64,000 nucleotides of DNA, taken from Iodobacter sp025352645 (GTDB taxonomy: Bacteria > Pseudomonadota > Gammaproteobacteria > Burkholderiales > Chitinibacteraceae). Position numbers and translations under genes: made by a program. Positions 36,279 through 45,930 of this stretch are shown here, one piece after another (position 1 is the first letter of the stretch; every line of letters starts with the position of its first letter). The stretch is taken from positions 1 through 64,000 of the forward strand of contig NZ_JAWQUO010000023.1 in NCBI RefSeq assembly GCF_033446605.1. The letters are read 5' to 3'. A model generated the notes under the pieces. The model worked only from the letters and a program-made list of their open reading frames with translations, had not been told where the DNA came from and made no database searches.

Positions 36279-37673
36279 ATGACTTCAGCATCCATTTTAT
36301 CTTTGATCGGCAATACGCCACTGGTAGAAATCACCCAGCTGGATACCGGTCTCTGTCGCTTATTTGTAAAGCTGGAAAACCAAAATCCAGGCGGCTCAAT
36401 TAAAGATCGCGTGGCGCTTTCAATGATTGAAGCCGCCGAGCAAAGCGGGCAGTTAAAGCCTGGCGGTACTATTGTGGAGGCCACTGCAGGCAATACCGGC
36501 CTAGGCTTGGCACTGGTGGCGGGGCGTAAGGGTTATCGCACCGTGCTGATTGTGCCAGATAAAATGAGCCGCGAAAAAGTATTGAATTTACAGGCCTTAG
36601 GGGCGCAAGTGATTCTGACCCGCTCTGATGTGGGCAAGGGCCACCCTGATTATTATCAGGACAAAGCCCGCCGCGTGGCGCAATCGATTCCGGGTGCTTT
36701 ATATATTGATCAGTTTAGTAATCCGGCCAACCCCGCCGCACATGAAAAAACCACGGGGCCAGAAATCTGGCGTCAGCTAGAAGAAAAAGTGGATGCGGTG
36801 GTGGTGGGCGTAGGCTCAAGTGGCACGCTAACGGGCTTATCCCGCTTTTTTGCCCGCGTTTCCCCGCAAACCGAGTTTGTATTGGCCGACCCAGTGGGAT
36901 CGATTCTGGCGGATTACGTGGAAACCGGTGCTTTTGGCAGCGCAGGCAGCTGGCTGGTTGAGGGCATAGGCGAAGATTTTGTGCCGCCGCAGTTTGACGG
37001 CAGCTTAATTAAGCGCAGCTACCGCATCAGCGATAAAGAAAGCTTTGAAACCGGCCGCGCGTTGCTGCAGGCCGAGGGGTTATTTGCCGGTGCATCGTCC
37101 GGCACGTTGCTGGCCGCTGCGCTACGTTATTGCCGCGAGCAGACCACGCCCAAACGCGTGGTGACCTTTATTGGCGATAGCGGCAATAAGTATTTAAGCA
37201 AAATGTATAACGATCATTGGATGATCGATCAGGGCATGATAGAAAACGCCAAAACGGGCAATCTGGCTGATCTCATCAGCCGCCCACACGCCAGTGGCGC
37301 CACGCTGATTGCCGACCCAGACGAGCCAATTTCGCAAGCATGGCAGCGGATGCGCAGCAACGATGTATCGCAATTGCCGGTGCTGGAAAACGGTGAAATA
37401 GTCGGGATTATCGACGAGTGGGATTTACTCTTGTCTGTGCACGGCGAGCCGCAGCAATTTGCTATGCCGGTACGCGCCGCCATGACCAGCCAAGTCACTA
37501 CATTAGCGCCAGACACCTCGGTTAGAGATTTGCTGCAAGTGTTTAACGACGACAAAATCGCCGTTATCGCTGATAAAGAACGCTTTTACGGCCTCATCAC
37601 CCAGAGTGATTTACTGGCCTTTTGGCGTAAGAAATTTGTGAGTGAAGCGATTTTAAGCCCCGCTGCACATTGA
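36279..37673 (+). CDS. cystathionine beta-synthase
   Basis: PLP enzyme that condenses serine and homocysteine to cystathionine, the first step of reverse transsulfuration. In the 464-aa protein the PLP lysine is Lys42 in GSIKDRV, with the ATAGNTG loop, GSSGTLTG phosphate loop and GDSGNKYL segment. Two C-terminal CBS (Bateman) domains occupy about 335-455, which cysteine synthases lack, supporting CBS activity. It is followed 66 bases later by the cystathionine gamma enzyme. Cysteine-synthase side activity cannot be excluded. Confidence 0.92.
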   Translation: MTSASILSLIGNTPLVEITQLDTGLCRLFVKLENQNPGGSIKDRVALSMIEAAEQSGQLKPGGTIVEATAGNTGLGLALVAGRKGYRTVLIVPDKMSREKVLNLQALGAQVILTRSDVGKGHPDYYQDKARRVAQSIPGALYIDQFSNPANPAAHEKTTGPEIWRQLEEKVDAVVVGVGSSGTLTGLSRFFARVSPQTEFVLADPVGSILADYVETGAFGSAGSWLVEGIGEDFVPPQFDGSLIKRSYRISDKESFETGRALLQAEGLFAGASSGTLLAAALRYCREQTTPKRVVTFIGDSGNKYLSKMYNDHWMIDQGMIENAKTGNLADLISRPHASGATLIADPDEPISQAWQRMRSNDVSQLPVLENGEIVGIIDEWDLLLSVHGEPQQFAMPVRAAMTSQVTTLAPDTSVRDLLQVFNDDKIAVIADKERFYGLITQSDLLAFWRKKFVSEAILSPAAH

Positions 37674-37739
37674 ACTTAGGGTGGATTTGAAGCATCCATC
37701 GATGAATCGTCAACAGACCCTAGCCTTCGGAGCCATTTT

Positions 37740-38885
37740 ATGAGCACATTTGAAACCCTCGCCGTCACCAGCGGCCTGCACCGTGATCCACTCGGGGCGA
37801 TTAATACCCCGATTTATGCCTCTTCTACTTTTCGCCAGCCATCCCCTGGCCAGCCGGATCAATATGAATATTCGCGCTCCAGCAATCCAACGCGCGATGC
37901 TTTTGAGGTGGCGATTGCCGCTTTAGAAGGCGGCACGCGTGGCTATGCATTTGCATCAGGCATGGCAGCCATTGCCACGGTACTAGAGTTGTTGCCGGTA
38001 AATAGTCACTTAGTGGCCGTGGATGATTTATACGGTGGCAGTGGACGTTTATTTGAAAAAGTAAAACAGCGCACCGCAGGCTTAACGGTGACTTATGTGC
38101 CAACCGGCGATTTGGAAGCGCTGCAAGCGGCTATCAAGCCAGAAACTAAAATGATCTGGATTGAAACGCCTTCTAATCCGCTCAATCGCCTCAGTGATTT
38201 AAGCGCCATTGTGGCCATTGCTCGTGAAGCAGGTGTGCTCACCGTGGCCGATAACACCTTTGCCTCGCCCGCTTTGCAGCGCCCGCTAGAGCATGGCGTG
38301 GATATCGTGCTGCACTCGGCAACCAAGTATTTAAACGGCCATTCTGACGTGATCGCCGGAGCCGTGGTGGTAGGGGATAACGCGGAGCTGGCGGAGCAAT
38401 TAAGCTTTTTGCAAAACGCTATCGGCGCGGTGCTTGATCCATTTCAAAGCTTTTTAGCACTGCGTGGGATTCGGACTTTAGCGATTCGTATGCAGCGCCA
38501 TAATCAAAACGCATTGGTTGTTGCCCAGTGGCTAGAGCAGCATCCACGGGTAGAGCGAGTTTTATATCCCTATTTAGAAAGCCACCCACAATACGCGCTG
38601 GCAAAAAAACAAATGTCTGGCGGTGGCGGTGTGGTGTCGTTTTACCTGAAGGGCGATGACGCCGCTGCGCATCAAGTGCTGACCCATACCAAGCTGTTTA
38701 CCTTAGCCGAAAGCCTAGGCGGGGTAGAAAGCCTGATCAGCCAGCCGGTGCGGATGACTCACGCCTCCGTGCCGCCAGAGCGCCGCCTTAAATTAGGCAT
38801 CAGCGATAATCTAATTCGTCTTTCAGTGGGGATTGAAGGCATTGAAGATTTGCTGGCTGATTTAGAACAGGCCTTGGCAGCATAG
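37740..38885 (+). CDS. cystathionine gamma-lyase/gamma-synthase
   Basis: A 381-aa Cys/Met-metabolism PLP enzyme. Motifs: YSRSSNPTRDAFE (45-57), ASGMAAI (72-78), VDDLYGG (94-100), PSNPLNR (144-150) and the PLP lysine Lys196 in SATKYLNGHSD. Sequence alone does not tell MetB from gamma-lyase. Its place directly after a cystathionine beta-synthase favours gamma-lyase, releasing cysteine. Part of the sulfur operon 35268-40097. Confidence 0.92.
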   Translation: MSTFETLAVTSGLHRDPLGAINTPIYASSTFRQPSPGQPDQYEYSRSSNPTRDAFEVAIAALEGGTRGYAFASGMAAIATVLELLPVNSHLVAVDDLYGGSGRLFEKVKQRTAGLTVTYVPTGDLEALQAAIKPETKMIWIETPSNPLNRLSDLSAIVAIAREAGVLTVADNTFASPALQRPLEHGVDIVLHSATKYLNGHSDVIAGAVVVGDNAELAEQLSFLQNAIGAVLDPFQSFLALRGIRTLAIRMQRHNQNALVVAQWLEQHPRVERVLYPYLESHPQYALAKKQMSGGGGVVSFYLKGDDAAAHQVLTHTKLFTLAESLGGVESLISQPVRMTHASVPPERRLKLGISDNLIRLSVGIEGIEDLLADLEQALAA

Positions 38886-38969
38886 TTGTGCTCTTCATGC
38901 TGATCTGTAGCTATCAAGCGCCTTCTTAAACCGTTATCCTTTACTTACTATTTTGTAAAAGGATTTACC

Positions 38970-40097
38970 ATGGATTTCCAGACTCCCGTTGATCGTAGCG
39001 GTACTTCCAGTGAAAAATGGAATAAATACGCTGGCCAAGATGTATTGCCGATGTGGGTGGCGGATATGGATTTTGCCAGTCCGGAATCCATTATCACTGC
39101 GCTGCAGCAGCGGGTAGCGCATGGGGTGTTTGGTTATACCGATGCGCCTGATAGCTTGGTTGAGGCGGTGCAGGGCTACGCGGCTCAGCATTATGGCTGG
39201 CAGATTGATGCCAGCTGGATTGTCTGGTTGCCGGGGCTGGTGCAGGGTTTGAATTTGGCTTGCCGTACGGTTGGGAATGCTGGGGATGAGGTGCTGACCG
39301 CTACGCCGATTTACCCGCCCTTTTTACGTGCGCCAGGTTTATCTAATCGCAGCTTATTGGCGGTGCCGCTGCAGCAAATTGATAATCACTGGCAATGGGA
39401 TTTTGCCGCCTTAGAAGCAGCGATCACGCCTAAAACCAAACTCTTACTACTTTGCCATCCGCATAATCCGGTAGGCCGAGCTTGGAATACAGCAGAGCTG
39501 ACTCAGCTGATTGCTATTGCCCGCCGTCATCAGTTGATTATTTGTTCCGATGAAATCCATTGCGATTTACTGCTGGCAGATGGCGTGCAGCATCAGCCCT
39601 TGGCGGCGGTGGATGCTAGCTTTGCTGCGCAAACCATTACCCTGCTTGCGCCATCTAAAACATGGAATATCGCGGGGTTGGGCTGCTCGCTGGCGGTGAT
39701 TCCAGACCCAACATTACGTGCTAACTTTCGTAAGCAAATGGCGGGGATTGTGCCATCCGTTAACCTGCTGGCCTTTACTGCCGCAGAAGCCGCCTATCGT
39801 GATGATGGCGCATGGCACGCCGAGTTGATCAGCACGCTGCGACAAAATCGCGATATCTTACTGGATTGGTTTTCCGGATCAGATCGCCTAAAAATTACCC
39901 TGCCAGAAGCCACCTATTTGGCGTGGATAGACGTAAGAGCGCTTGATCCCATCAACCCGCTGCCGTTTTTTGAACAGCTGGGCGTGGGCCTATCGGATGG
40001 GCGAGATTTTGGCCTGCCGGGGTTTGTAAGGCTAAATTTTGGCTGCCCAAGTGTGACACTGAAAGCTGCGCTAAAACGGATTGAATCGCTGCGTTAA
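38970..40097 (+). CDS. PatB/MalY-type C-S beta-lyase
   Basis: A 375-aa fold-type I PLP enzyme. Diagnostic segments are LPMWVADMDFASP (26-38), the PHNPVGR motif (164-170), SDEIHCDL (193-200) and the PLP lysine Lys230 in LAPSKTWNIAGL. These mark the MalY/PatB class, which cleaves cystathionine to homocysteine, pyruvate and ammonia, or breaks cysteine conjugates. As last gene of the transsulfuration cluster it could return sulfur toward methionine. AAAGGA precedes the start. Confidence 0.9.
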   Translation: MDFQTPVDRSGTSSEKWNKYAGQDVLPMWVADMDFASPESIITALQQRVAHGVFGYTDAPDSLVEAVQGYAAQHYGWQIDASWIVWLPGLVQGLNLACRTVGNAGDEVLTATPIYPPFLRAPGLSNRSLLAVPLQQIDNHWQWDFAALEAAITPKTKLLLLCHPHNPVGRAWNTAELTQLIAIARRHQLIICSDEIHCDLLLADGVQHQPLAAVDASFAAQTITLLAPSKTWNIAGLGCSLAVIPDPTLRANFRKQMAGIVPSVNLLAFTAAEAAYRDDGAWHAELISTLRQNRDILLDWFSGSDRLKITLPEATYLAWIDVRALDPINPLPFFEQLGVGLSDGRDFGLPGFVRLNFGCPSVTLKAALKRIESLR

Positions 40098-40169
40098 TCG
40101 CATATTGTGAGCAAGGTAAAGGGCCTTGCTCACTGCGGAGCAGAATGATAAAACTTTCTTGGCTTGTGC

Positions 40170-40610
40170 TTACCCTTTTAAGCCAATCTGCCCACAGCCG
40201 CGTTCCAGCTTATTCAGCATCCCTTGAAACGCCTGCAGTTCTTCATCACTAAACTCCGCCAAAATTACGTTTAAAAACTCGCTGCGTTTGGGTAAGGCTT
40301 GGGTGATGGCGGCTTGGCCAAGCGGGGTAAGAGTGACATTGCTAAGGCGGTTGTCTTGGCTATCGCTGACTCGATGAATGAGTAAATCTTTTTCCATCGA
40401 TTTAAGCTGGCGGGTTAAAGCGCCTGGATCCATGCTGAGCTGCTGCACCAAAAATTTTTGTGTGCAGAGTGTTTCTTTATGCAGCTGGTTTAAAATGCGC
40501 CAACGGCTTAGCCCATGCCCCACCGATAGCTCAAATGCGCCCAGCATGGTGCGATAGCTGCGCCCCAGCTGTTGTAATACTTTGAGTTGCTCAGCTTCAT
40601 GCTCAGTCAT
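40170..40610 (-). CDS. MarR-family transcriptional regulator
   Basis: A 146-aa winged-helix regulator. The recognition region LHKETLCTQKFLVQQLSMDP is followed by the wing with RVSDSQDNRLSNVTLTPLG. Its ATG overlaps the stop of the upstream MFS gene as ATGA, so it is the second gene of a pump-regulator operon and probably represses it. A longer reading to 40694 lies inside the pump gene and is rejected. The ligand is unknown. Confidence 0.9.
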   Translation of the reverse strand: MTEHEAEQLKVLQQLGRSYRTMLGAFELSVGHGLSRWRILNQLHKETLCTQKFLVQQLSMDPGALTRQLKSMEKDLLIHRVSDSQDNRLSNVTLTPLGQAAITQALPKRSEFLNVILAEFSDEELQAFQGMLNKLERGCGQIGLKG

Positions 40611-42157
40611 GCTTGGGCCTTTGATTTGAACTGAATACGGGGAATCCGGCGCAAGCACCAGAAGGCAAATAAGATGGCGGCAACGCCCAGCCATTGGCTG
40701 CTCTGAATGGCATGGCTGAGTGTGGCGCGGGCTTGCTCGATCAGCGCCAAGCCATCAAAGCCCATTTGGTTGATTTGAGTCATCGCCATGTGCTGCGCCT
40801 CTGGGTTCACCAAAACTTGCGGGTCTTTCATTAAATTAGCGATGGCGGTTTGGTTGGCAAAGCGCTGGCTAATTTCATGTCCGTAACGCCAAGTCAGGAT
40901 AGAGCCAACCAGCGCGGTGCTCAGCATACCGCCAATCATCCGCAAGGATTGTAGTAGCGCGGTGCTAATGCCTAGGTCTTTACGTGGGCAGGTTTCTTGC
41001 ACAAAAATAGTGAGATTGGGCATGATAAATCCCAGCCCTAATCCGCCAGACACCATGAAAGCAATCACTAAAACATGTGAGGTGTGTGGGCTAATCAGCA
41101 TCATGCCCAGCACGCAAATCAGCAGCAGGCCAAAGCCTACATAGAGCATCGCTTCAGGCCTTGGTAAATGCGGTACTACACGGCCATTGATAATGCTGGC
41201 AAAGGTAATGCAAACCACCAGTGGGGTAATCAGCATTCCCGCTTGGCTGGCAGATAGATGAAAGCCACCTTGTAATAGCAAGGGTGCGTAAGACAAAATT
41301 GCAAACATGGTAAAGCCCATCAGCAGCGATAGCCTAAATAGCGCTGCCAAGGCAGGGTCGCGAAAGAGCGCAAAGGGCAGCATGGCGTGCTCGTTATTTG
41401 CTTCTTGCCGCCAAGCTAATATGCCCGTGACGGTGCAAATAATCAGCGTAGCCATGACCGCTAGGCTAAATCCTTGCGCTGGCAACCATTCTACAGATAG
41501 CTGCAAGCTACCTAAAAATAGCGTAATCAATAGTGCACCCAGCCAATCTAGCCGAATCTTATCGCTATGCTGTGGCTTAATCCGTGGCAGGTAGCGGCTA
41601 ACAAAAAACACACTTAATAGGCCAACAGGGATATTCACAAAGAAAACGGCCCTCCAGCTTACATAGTGGGTGAGCAAGCCGCCAATGCTTGGGCCAATCG
41701 CGTTAGCAATCCCAAAGGCGGCACTGAGCATCACCTGCCATTGCAGGCGCACTTTGCTATCGGGGAATAAATCGGGAATACAGGCAAACGCCGTCCCGAC
41801 CAGCATGCCGCCACCTATCCCCTGCAGAGCACGGGCTAGTACCAGTAGCAACATGCTATTGGCCATGCCGCAGAGTATGGATGCCAAGGTAAAGGTCACG
41901 ATGGCCACCACCACAAAGGGCCGGCGGCCATAGTAATCACCTAAGCGGCCAAAGATGGGAATGGTCACCACCGATGCCAGTAAATAAGCGGTAGAAACCC
42001 AAGCGTAAAGCTCAAAGCCATGCAGCTCGGCCACGATGGTAGGTAGTGCGGTGGCGACAATGGTTTGATCCAACGCCACCATCATAATCACAAAGCAAAT
42101 ACCCAGCATGGCGAGTAGGGATTGGCGGAAAGTGCGCTCGGTGTTGGGTGTTTGCAT
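40607..42157 (-). CDS. DHA2-family MFS multidrug efflux transporter
   Basis: A 516-aa protein with about fourteen membrane helices, typical of the EmrB/QacA drug:H+ antiporter group. Motif A appears as GRLGDYYGRRP, motif D1 as VALDQTIVATALPTIV near the N-terminus, and motif C-like GPSIGGLLTHYVSWR. No membrane-fusion (EmrA) gene is adjacent, so export across the inner membrane only is expected. Coupled to the MarR gene. Substrate not predictable. Confidence 0.9.
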   Translation of the reverse strand: MQTPNTERTFRQSLLAMLGICFVIMMVALDQTIVATALPTIVAELHGFELYAWVSTAYLLASVVTIPIFGRLGDYYGRRPFVVVAIVTFTLASILCGMANSMLLLVLARALQGIGGGMLVGTAFACIPDLFPDSKVRLQWQVMLSAAFGIANAIGPSIGGLLTHYVSWRAVFFVNIPVGLLSVFFVSRYLPRIKPQHSDKIRLDWLGALLITLFLGSLQLSVEWLPAQGFSLAVMATLIICTVTGILAWRQEANNEHAMLPFALFRDPALAALFRLSLLMGFTMFAILSYAPLLLQGGFHLSASQAGMLITPLVVCITFASIINGRVVPHLPRPEAMLYVGFGLLLICVLGMMLISPHTSHVLVIAFMVSGGLGLGFIMPNLTIFVQETCPRKDLGISTALLQSLRMIGGMLSTALVGSILTWRYGHEISQRFANQTAIANLMKDPQVLVNPEAQHMAMTQINQMGFDGLALIEQARATLSHAIQSSQWLGVAAILFAFWCLRRIPRIQFKSKAQA

Positions 42158-42260
42158 AATAGACTAGTCAATGATTGATGGGTCAATAGATTTTCGCAGT
42201 TTGTTGCGTCAGAAGGAAGTCACTTTTACCAGAGGCCAACTGAGCTGTAGTAATGGGATG

Positions 42261-42289
42261 AAAAAAAGCGCAGATTGCTCTGCGCTTTT
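42261..42289 (-). terminator. intrinsic terminator after sstT
   Basis: AAAAGCGCAGA and TCTGCGCTTTT with a TTGC loop. Seven T follow on the minus strand, 25 bases after the sstT stop. Confidence 0.9.
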
Positions 42290-42314
42290 GAAAATGATAT
42301 TGGGCGGCTCAGCC

Positions 42315-43562
42315 TTAGCGATCAGCAAAAGCCAGCTGATCTTGTGCTTTATTGCTGGTGGCTTGGCAGGCGGCCGCAGTAAACAAGACATCGGTTGATG
42401 AGTTTAAGGCGGTTTCGGCGGAATCTTGCAATACGCCAATAATAAAGCCCACGGCAACTACTTGCATGGCTAGATCATTAGAAATACCAAACAAGCTACA
42501 CGCCATAGGAATCAGCAGTAGTGAGCCGCCCGCCACGCCAGAAGCGCCGCAGGCACAAATAGCAGAGACAACACTTAAGAGTAGTGCTGTTGGCAAATCA
42601 ACGTGAATGCCAAGCGTGTTGACTGCGGCTAAAGTCAGTACCGAAATAGTGATCGCTGCCCCCGCCATATTGATGGTTGCACCCAGTGGAATCGATACCG
42701 AGTAATCGTCTTCATGCAGGCCTAGCTTTTTGCATAGCGCCATATTCACAGGGATATTGGCAGCAGAGCTACGGGTAAAAAAGGCGGTTACGCCGCTTTC
42801 ACGCAGGCAAGCAAAGACCAGTGGATAGGGATTGCGGCGTAGTTTCCAGAATACAATTGCTGGGTTCATCACCAGTGCCACAAACAGCATGCTGCCAATC
42901 AGCACCAATAAAAGATGACCGTAGTTCAGCAGCGATTCAATCCCTGTTTCGGCAATGGTGGAGGCCACCAAGCCAAAAATCCCCAGCGGCGCAAAGCGAA
43001 TCACCACGCCCACAATCACCGATACGCCGCCAGACAAATCGCTGACCACGGTTTTAGTGGTTTCATTGGCGTGGCGCATGGCAACGCCCAGGGCCACAGC
43101 CCAAGCTAAAATGCCGATAAAGTTGGCATTCATCAGTGCTTTGACTGGATTATCTACTACGCTAAGCAGCAGGCTACGCAGCACTTCTACAATGCCACTA
43201 GGTGGGGTGATGTCGCTGGCGTGTTTGACCAGAATTAATGTAGATGGAAACAAAAAACTAGCGGCCACAGCCACTACAGCGGCGGCAAAGGTGCCGAATA
43301 AATATAAAACCAAAATTGGCCGCATATTCGATTTTTGGCTGGGCTTATGATTGGCAATGGATGCCGCTACTAATACAAAGACCAAAATTGGCGCTACAGC
43401 TTTTAACGCGCTTACAAATAAGCTACCTAATAAACCCGCTGATTTAGCGCCCTCAGGAAAAAACAGCGCCAGCATAATGCCCAAAATTAAGCCAATTAAT
43501 ATTTGGCTGACTAAACTGGTGCTATTCAATAGCCTAATGAGTGGATTTTTTACCTGCGGCAT
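42315..43562 (-). CDS. sstT: serine/threonine:Na+ symporter SstT
   Basis: A 415-aa dicarboxylate/amino acid:cation symporter-family protein with about eight helices and two re-entrant loops. Characteristic SstT segments are TRSSAANIPVNMALCKKLG, PLGATINMAGAAITI and CGASGVAGGSLLLIP. It imports L-serine and L-threonine with sodium in E. coli. Monocistronic with its own terminator. The start MPQVKNPLIRLLN is typical for the family. Confidence 0.93.
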   Translation of the reverse strand: MPQVKNPLIRLLNSTSLVSQILIGLILGIMLALFFPEGAKSAGLLGSLFVSALKAVAPILVFVLVAASIANHKPSQKSNMRPILVLYLFGTFAAAVVAVAASFLFPSTLILVKHASDITPPSGIVEVLRSLLLSVVDNPVKALMNANFIGILAWAVALGVAMRHANETTKTVVSDLSGGVSVIVGVVIRFAPLGIFGLVASTIAETGIESLLNYGHLLLVLIGSMLFVALVMNPAIVFWKLRRNPYPLVFACLRESGVTAFFTRSSAANIPVNMALCKKLGLHEDDYSVSIPLGATINMAGAAITISVLTLAAVNTLGIHVDLPTALLLSVVSAICACGASGVAGGSLLLIPMACSLFGISNDLAMQVVAVGFIIGVLQDSAETALNSSTDVLFTAAACQATSNKAQDQLAFADR

Positions 43563-43785
43563 TGAATTTCCTTTGCTTATCTATATGGCATTGTTTGATG
43601 GTGATGCGCAGCCAATCTCTATTGAAAAAAAGCTGCTTTGAAAGCGGAGTGATTTAGGGGGCAGGATAAAAGCTAAATGAATATCTTACTACTAGGGATT
43701 CCCTTACGCCGCTTGCTTTCTGTTTAAAATAATGTAATCGATGATCCGTGAAGCGCAGTATTTACTCCTTTGGCATAATATCGCT

Positions 43786-43817
43786 AAAAAAAAGCGCTAC
43801 CCAAAAGGGTAACGCTT
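43786..43817 (-). terminator. intrinsic terminator after the Cache chemoreceptor
   Basis: AAGCGTTACCC and GGGTAGCGCTT (one mismatch) with TTTT loop on the minus strand, then T8. It lies 17 bases beyond the stop. Confidence 0.9.
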
Positions 43818-43833
43818 GAGCAAATACGATGAA

Positions 43834-45708
43834 TTAAATCTTAAAACGATTAAATGTAGATTGCATATTTTTAGCTAATTCATCCAGCATTTTTAGCGTT
43901 TTCATGGATGATTGCAGTGCCGCATCAGAATCAAGAATTTGGCCATTAATTGATTCGGTGCTTTGCGCCATGGCGGTAGTGGCATTTTGCTGCTCGCCAG
44001 TAGAAAGCGCAATTTCACCGATTCTTTCGGTGACTTGCTTCATCGATTGGCCAATCAACAACATGTGCTCGCTAGCGGTTTGGGTAAGCGAGCTACTTAC
44101 ATCTACGGCTTTTACCGTGGTTTGCATATTGCTCACAGCAAGGCCTGTTTCATTAAGGATATCGCCAATCATCTGGCTGATCTCCATGGTGGCCTTGCCC
44201 GTGCGCTCAGCGAGCTTACGCACCTCATCGGCAACCACGGCAAAGCCTCGGCCTTGCTCACCTGCCCGTGCGGCTTCAATGGCGGCATTCAGCGCCAGCA
44301 GATTAGTCTGGTCGGCAATTTCGCGGATCACATTGGTGATCTTGCTAATATCCTGCGAACGATGCTCTAGCGATGCCAGTAGGCCAGATAAATCATTGAC
44401 AGATTGGCGTGTGTGCTCCATTTCTGTGCTGATTTTGAGCACGTTTTCGCTACCATGCAGCGAAGCCTTGGCCGCGTCTTTAACTAGATTGTCGGTTTCG
44501 CGTGCGGCTTCGGCAATATGCGAGATGCTGACGCTTACTTCTTCGATGGCTGCGGCATTAGAGCTAGAAATATCGGCCAGCGTATGTGAATCATCGGCAA
44601 GTTTTAGTACAGAGTGATTAACTGCACTTACCCCACCAGTTAGCTCAATGGCCTCACGGCGTAATTCTTTGAATAAAATATTTAAGCGTTCAATAAATTG
44701 GTTAAACGCTTGCGCCGTTTCAGCCACTTCATCGTTGCCAGTGCTAGGGATACGCTGAGTCAAGTCAGCCTCGCCCTTGGATATATCCAGCATGGCATCG
44801 CGAATCTGTAATAAGCCTGCCAATAAGCGACGTAAATAGGCGGTGCAGAACACAATAACAACAATCAAGACCAAAATCACAGCCGCAATAATGATCATAA
44901 TCAAATGATTGAGCGGCGCATCAATTTCGGCTTTATCTAGTGCAACGCCCAATAACCAGTCGCTGCCCGCAATCGGGGAAAGCTGCACAATATAATCATC
45001 TCCCGCCATATTAAATATGCTGGATTTATTTTGTAGAGCGGTGAATTGGCTAGATTCTAAGCCAGGGATCAGGTCGCTAATCGGCTTAAGCTCAAAGCCA
45101 GGCTTTGGATAGGCAATAATTTTGCCTTCCTTGGTCATAAGAAATACATGGCCCTTGCCGGAAAGCTTGATAGCTAGCGTAGATTTTACCAAATCGCCGA
45201 TCAAGATATCGCCACCGATCACTTTTTCTTGGCCGCTTATTTTTTGTGCCAAAGTCAGTACTAATTCATTAAGGGCTGCATCACGGTAGGGCTCTGAAAC
45301 AATCACTTCATTGGCTGATTTGGCCTGAATATACCAAGGCCGAGCCGCTGGATCATAATCAGGACGAGGTTTGCTTTGGCCAGGCACTGAATACAGCATG
45401 GTTTTGCTTGTGCCATCGCCTTCAAACATCAGGCTATAGCCACCGGCATCGGCAAGCTGTTGCAAATAAAGGCTGATATTTTCTTCGCCGCTATGGCGCA
45501 GTGCAGATTTAATTACGCGTTTACGGGCATCAAGCCAATTGCTGATAAAGGTGGTTTGCCCAGCGGCAACCGAATCAATCTCTCGTTCGGCTTCGGCGTA
45601 GGTGTGATTGCGGATGTTAAAGCAAGTAATCAGGGTGATACTGATCGTTGCAAAGAGCATAGATAACGCGATTAATAGCGTAATTTTACTTCTGATGGAC
45701 TGCATCAT
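43834..45708 (-). CDS. methyl-accepting chemotaxis protein (dCache type)
   Basis: A 624-aa chemoreceptor. TM1 is at about 9-29, a large periplasmic sensor at 30-270 with dCache motifs (RPWYIQAKSANEVIVSEPYRD), TM2 at about 275-297, HAMP at 298-352 and the signalling domain to the end. The tip reads DQTNLLALNAAIEAARAGE. dCache receptors usually bind amino acids, amines or organic acids; the ligand here is unknown. Not in an operon. Together with the 16111 receptor it shows a motile, chemotactic organism. Confidence 0.94.
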   Translation of the reverse strand: MMQSIRSKITLLIALSMLFATISITLITCFNIRNHTYAEAEREIDSVAAGQTTFISNWLDARKRVIKSALRHSGEENISLYLQQLADAGGYSLMFEGDGTSKTMLYSVPGQSKPRPDYDPAARPWYIQAKSANEVIVSEPYRDAALNELVLTLAQKISGQEKVIGGDILIGDLVKSTLAIKLSGKGHVFLMTKEGKIIAYPKPGFELKPISDLIPGLESSQFTALQNKSSIFNMAGDDYIVQLSPIAGSDWLLGVALDKAEIDAPLNHLIMIIIAAVILVLIVVIVFCTAYLRRLLAGLLQIRDAMLDISKGEADLTQRIPSTGNDEVAETAQAFNQFIERLNILFKELRREAIELTGGVSAVNHSVLKLADDSHTLADISSSNAAAIEEVSVSISHIAEAARETDNLVKDAAKASLHGSENVLKISTEMEHTRQSVNDLSGLLASLEHRSQDISKITNVIREIADQTNLLALNAAIEAARAGEQGRGFAVVADEVRKLAERTGKATMEISQMIGDILNETGLAVSNMQTTVKAVDVSSSLTQTASEHMLLIGQSMKQVTERIGEIALSTGEQQNATTAMAQSTESINGQILDSDAALQSSMKTLKMLDELAKNMQSTFNRFKI

Positions 45709-45930
45709 GTGCCTGAAAGTAAAGAGAATTAATCTGAATTATCCTCTTTTATTATGTTATTAGGATACGCTAATGCGCGTAAATTGTTGCGTGGGTATTA
45801 ATTACTATCTGAGGCAAGTAAATGCCCCTTAATTAATCACTTTTTATTGATACGTTTAGAGTACATGCGCTTGAATTTAATCTAAATTGTAGCCACCCTC
45901 TATCTTGTTAATAAAACTGCAGAAGGAGTC

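Noticed and set aside
43904..44617. 237-codon plus-strand frame opposite the Cache chemoreceptor
   Set aside because: It is the Ser/Ala-rich complement of the signalling domain, a frequent artefact with chemoreceptors.
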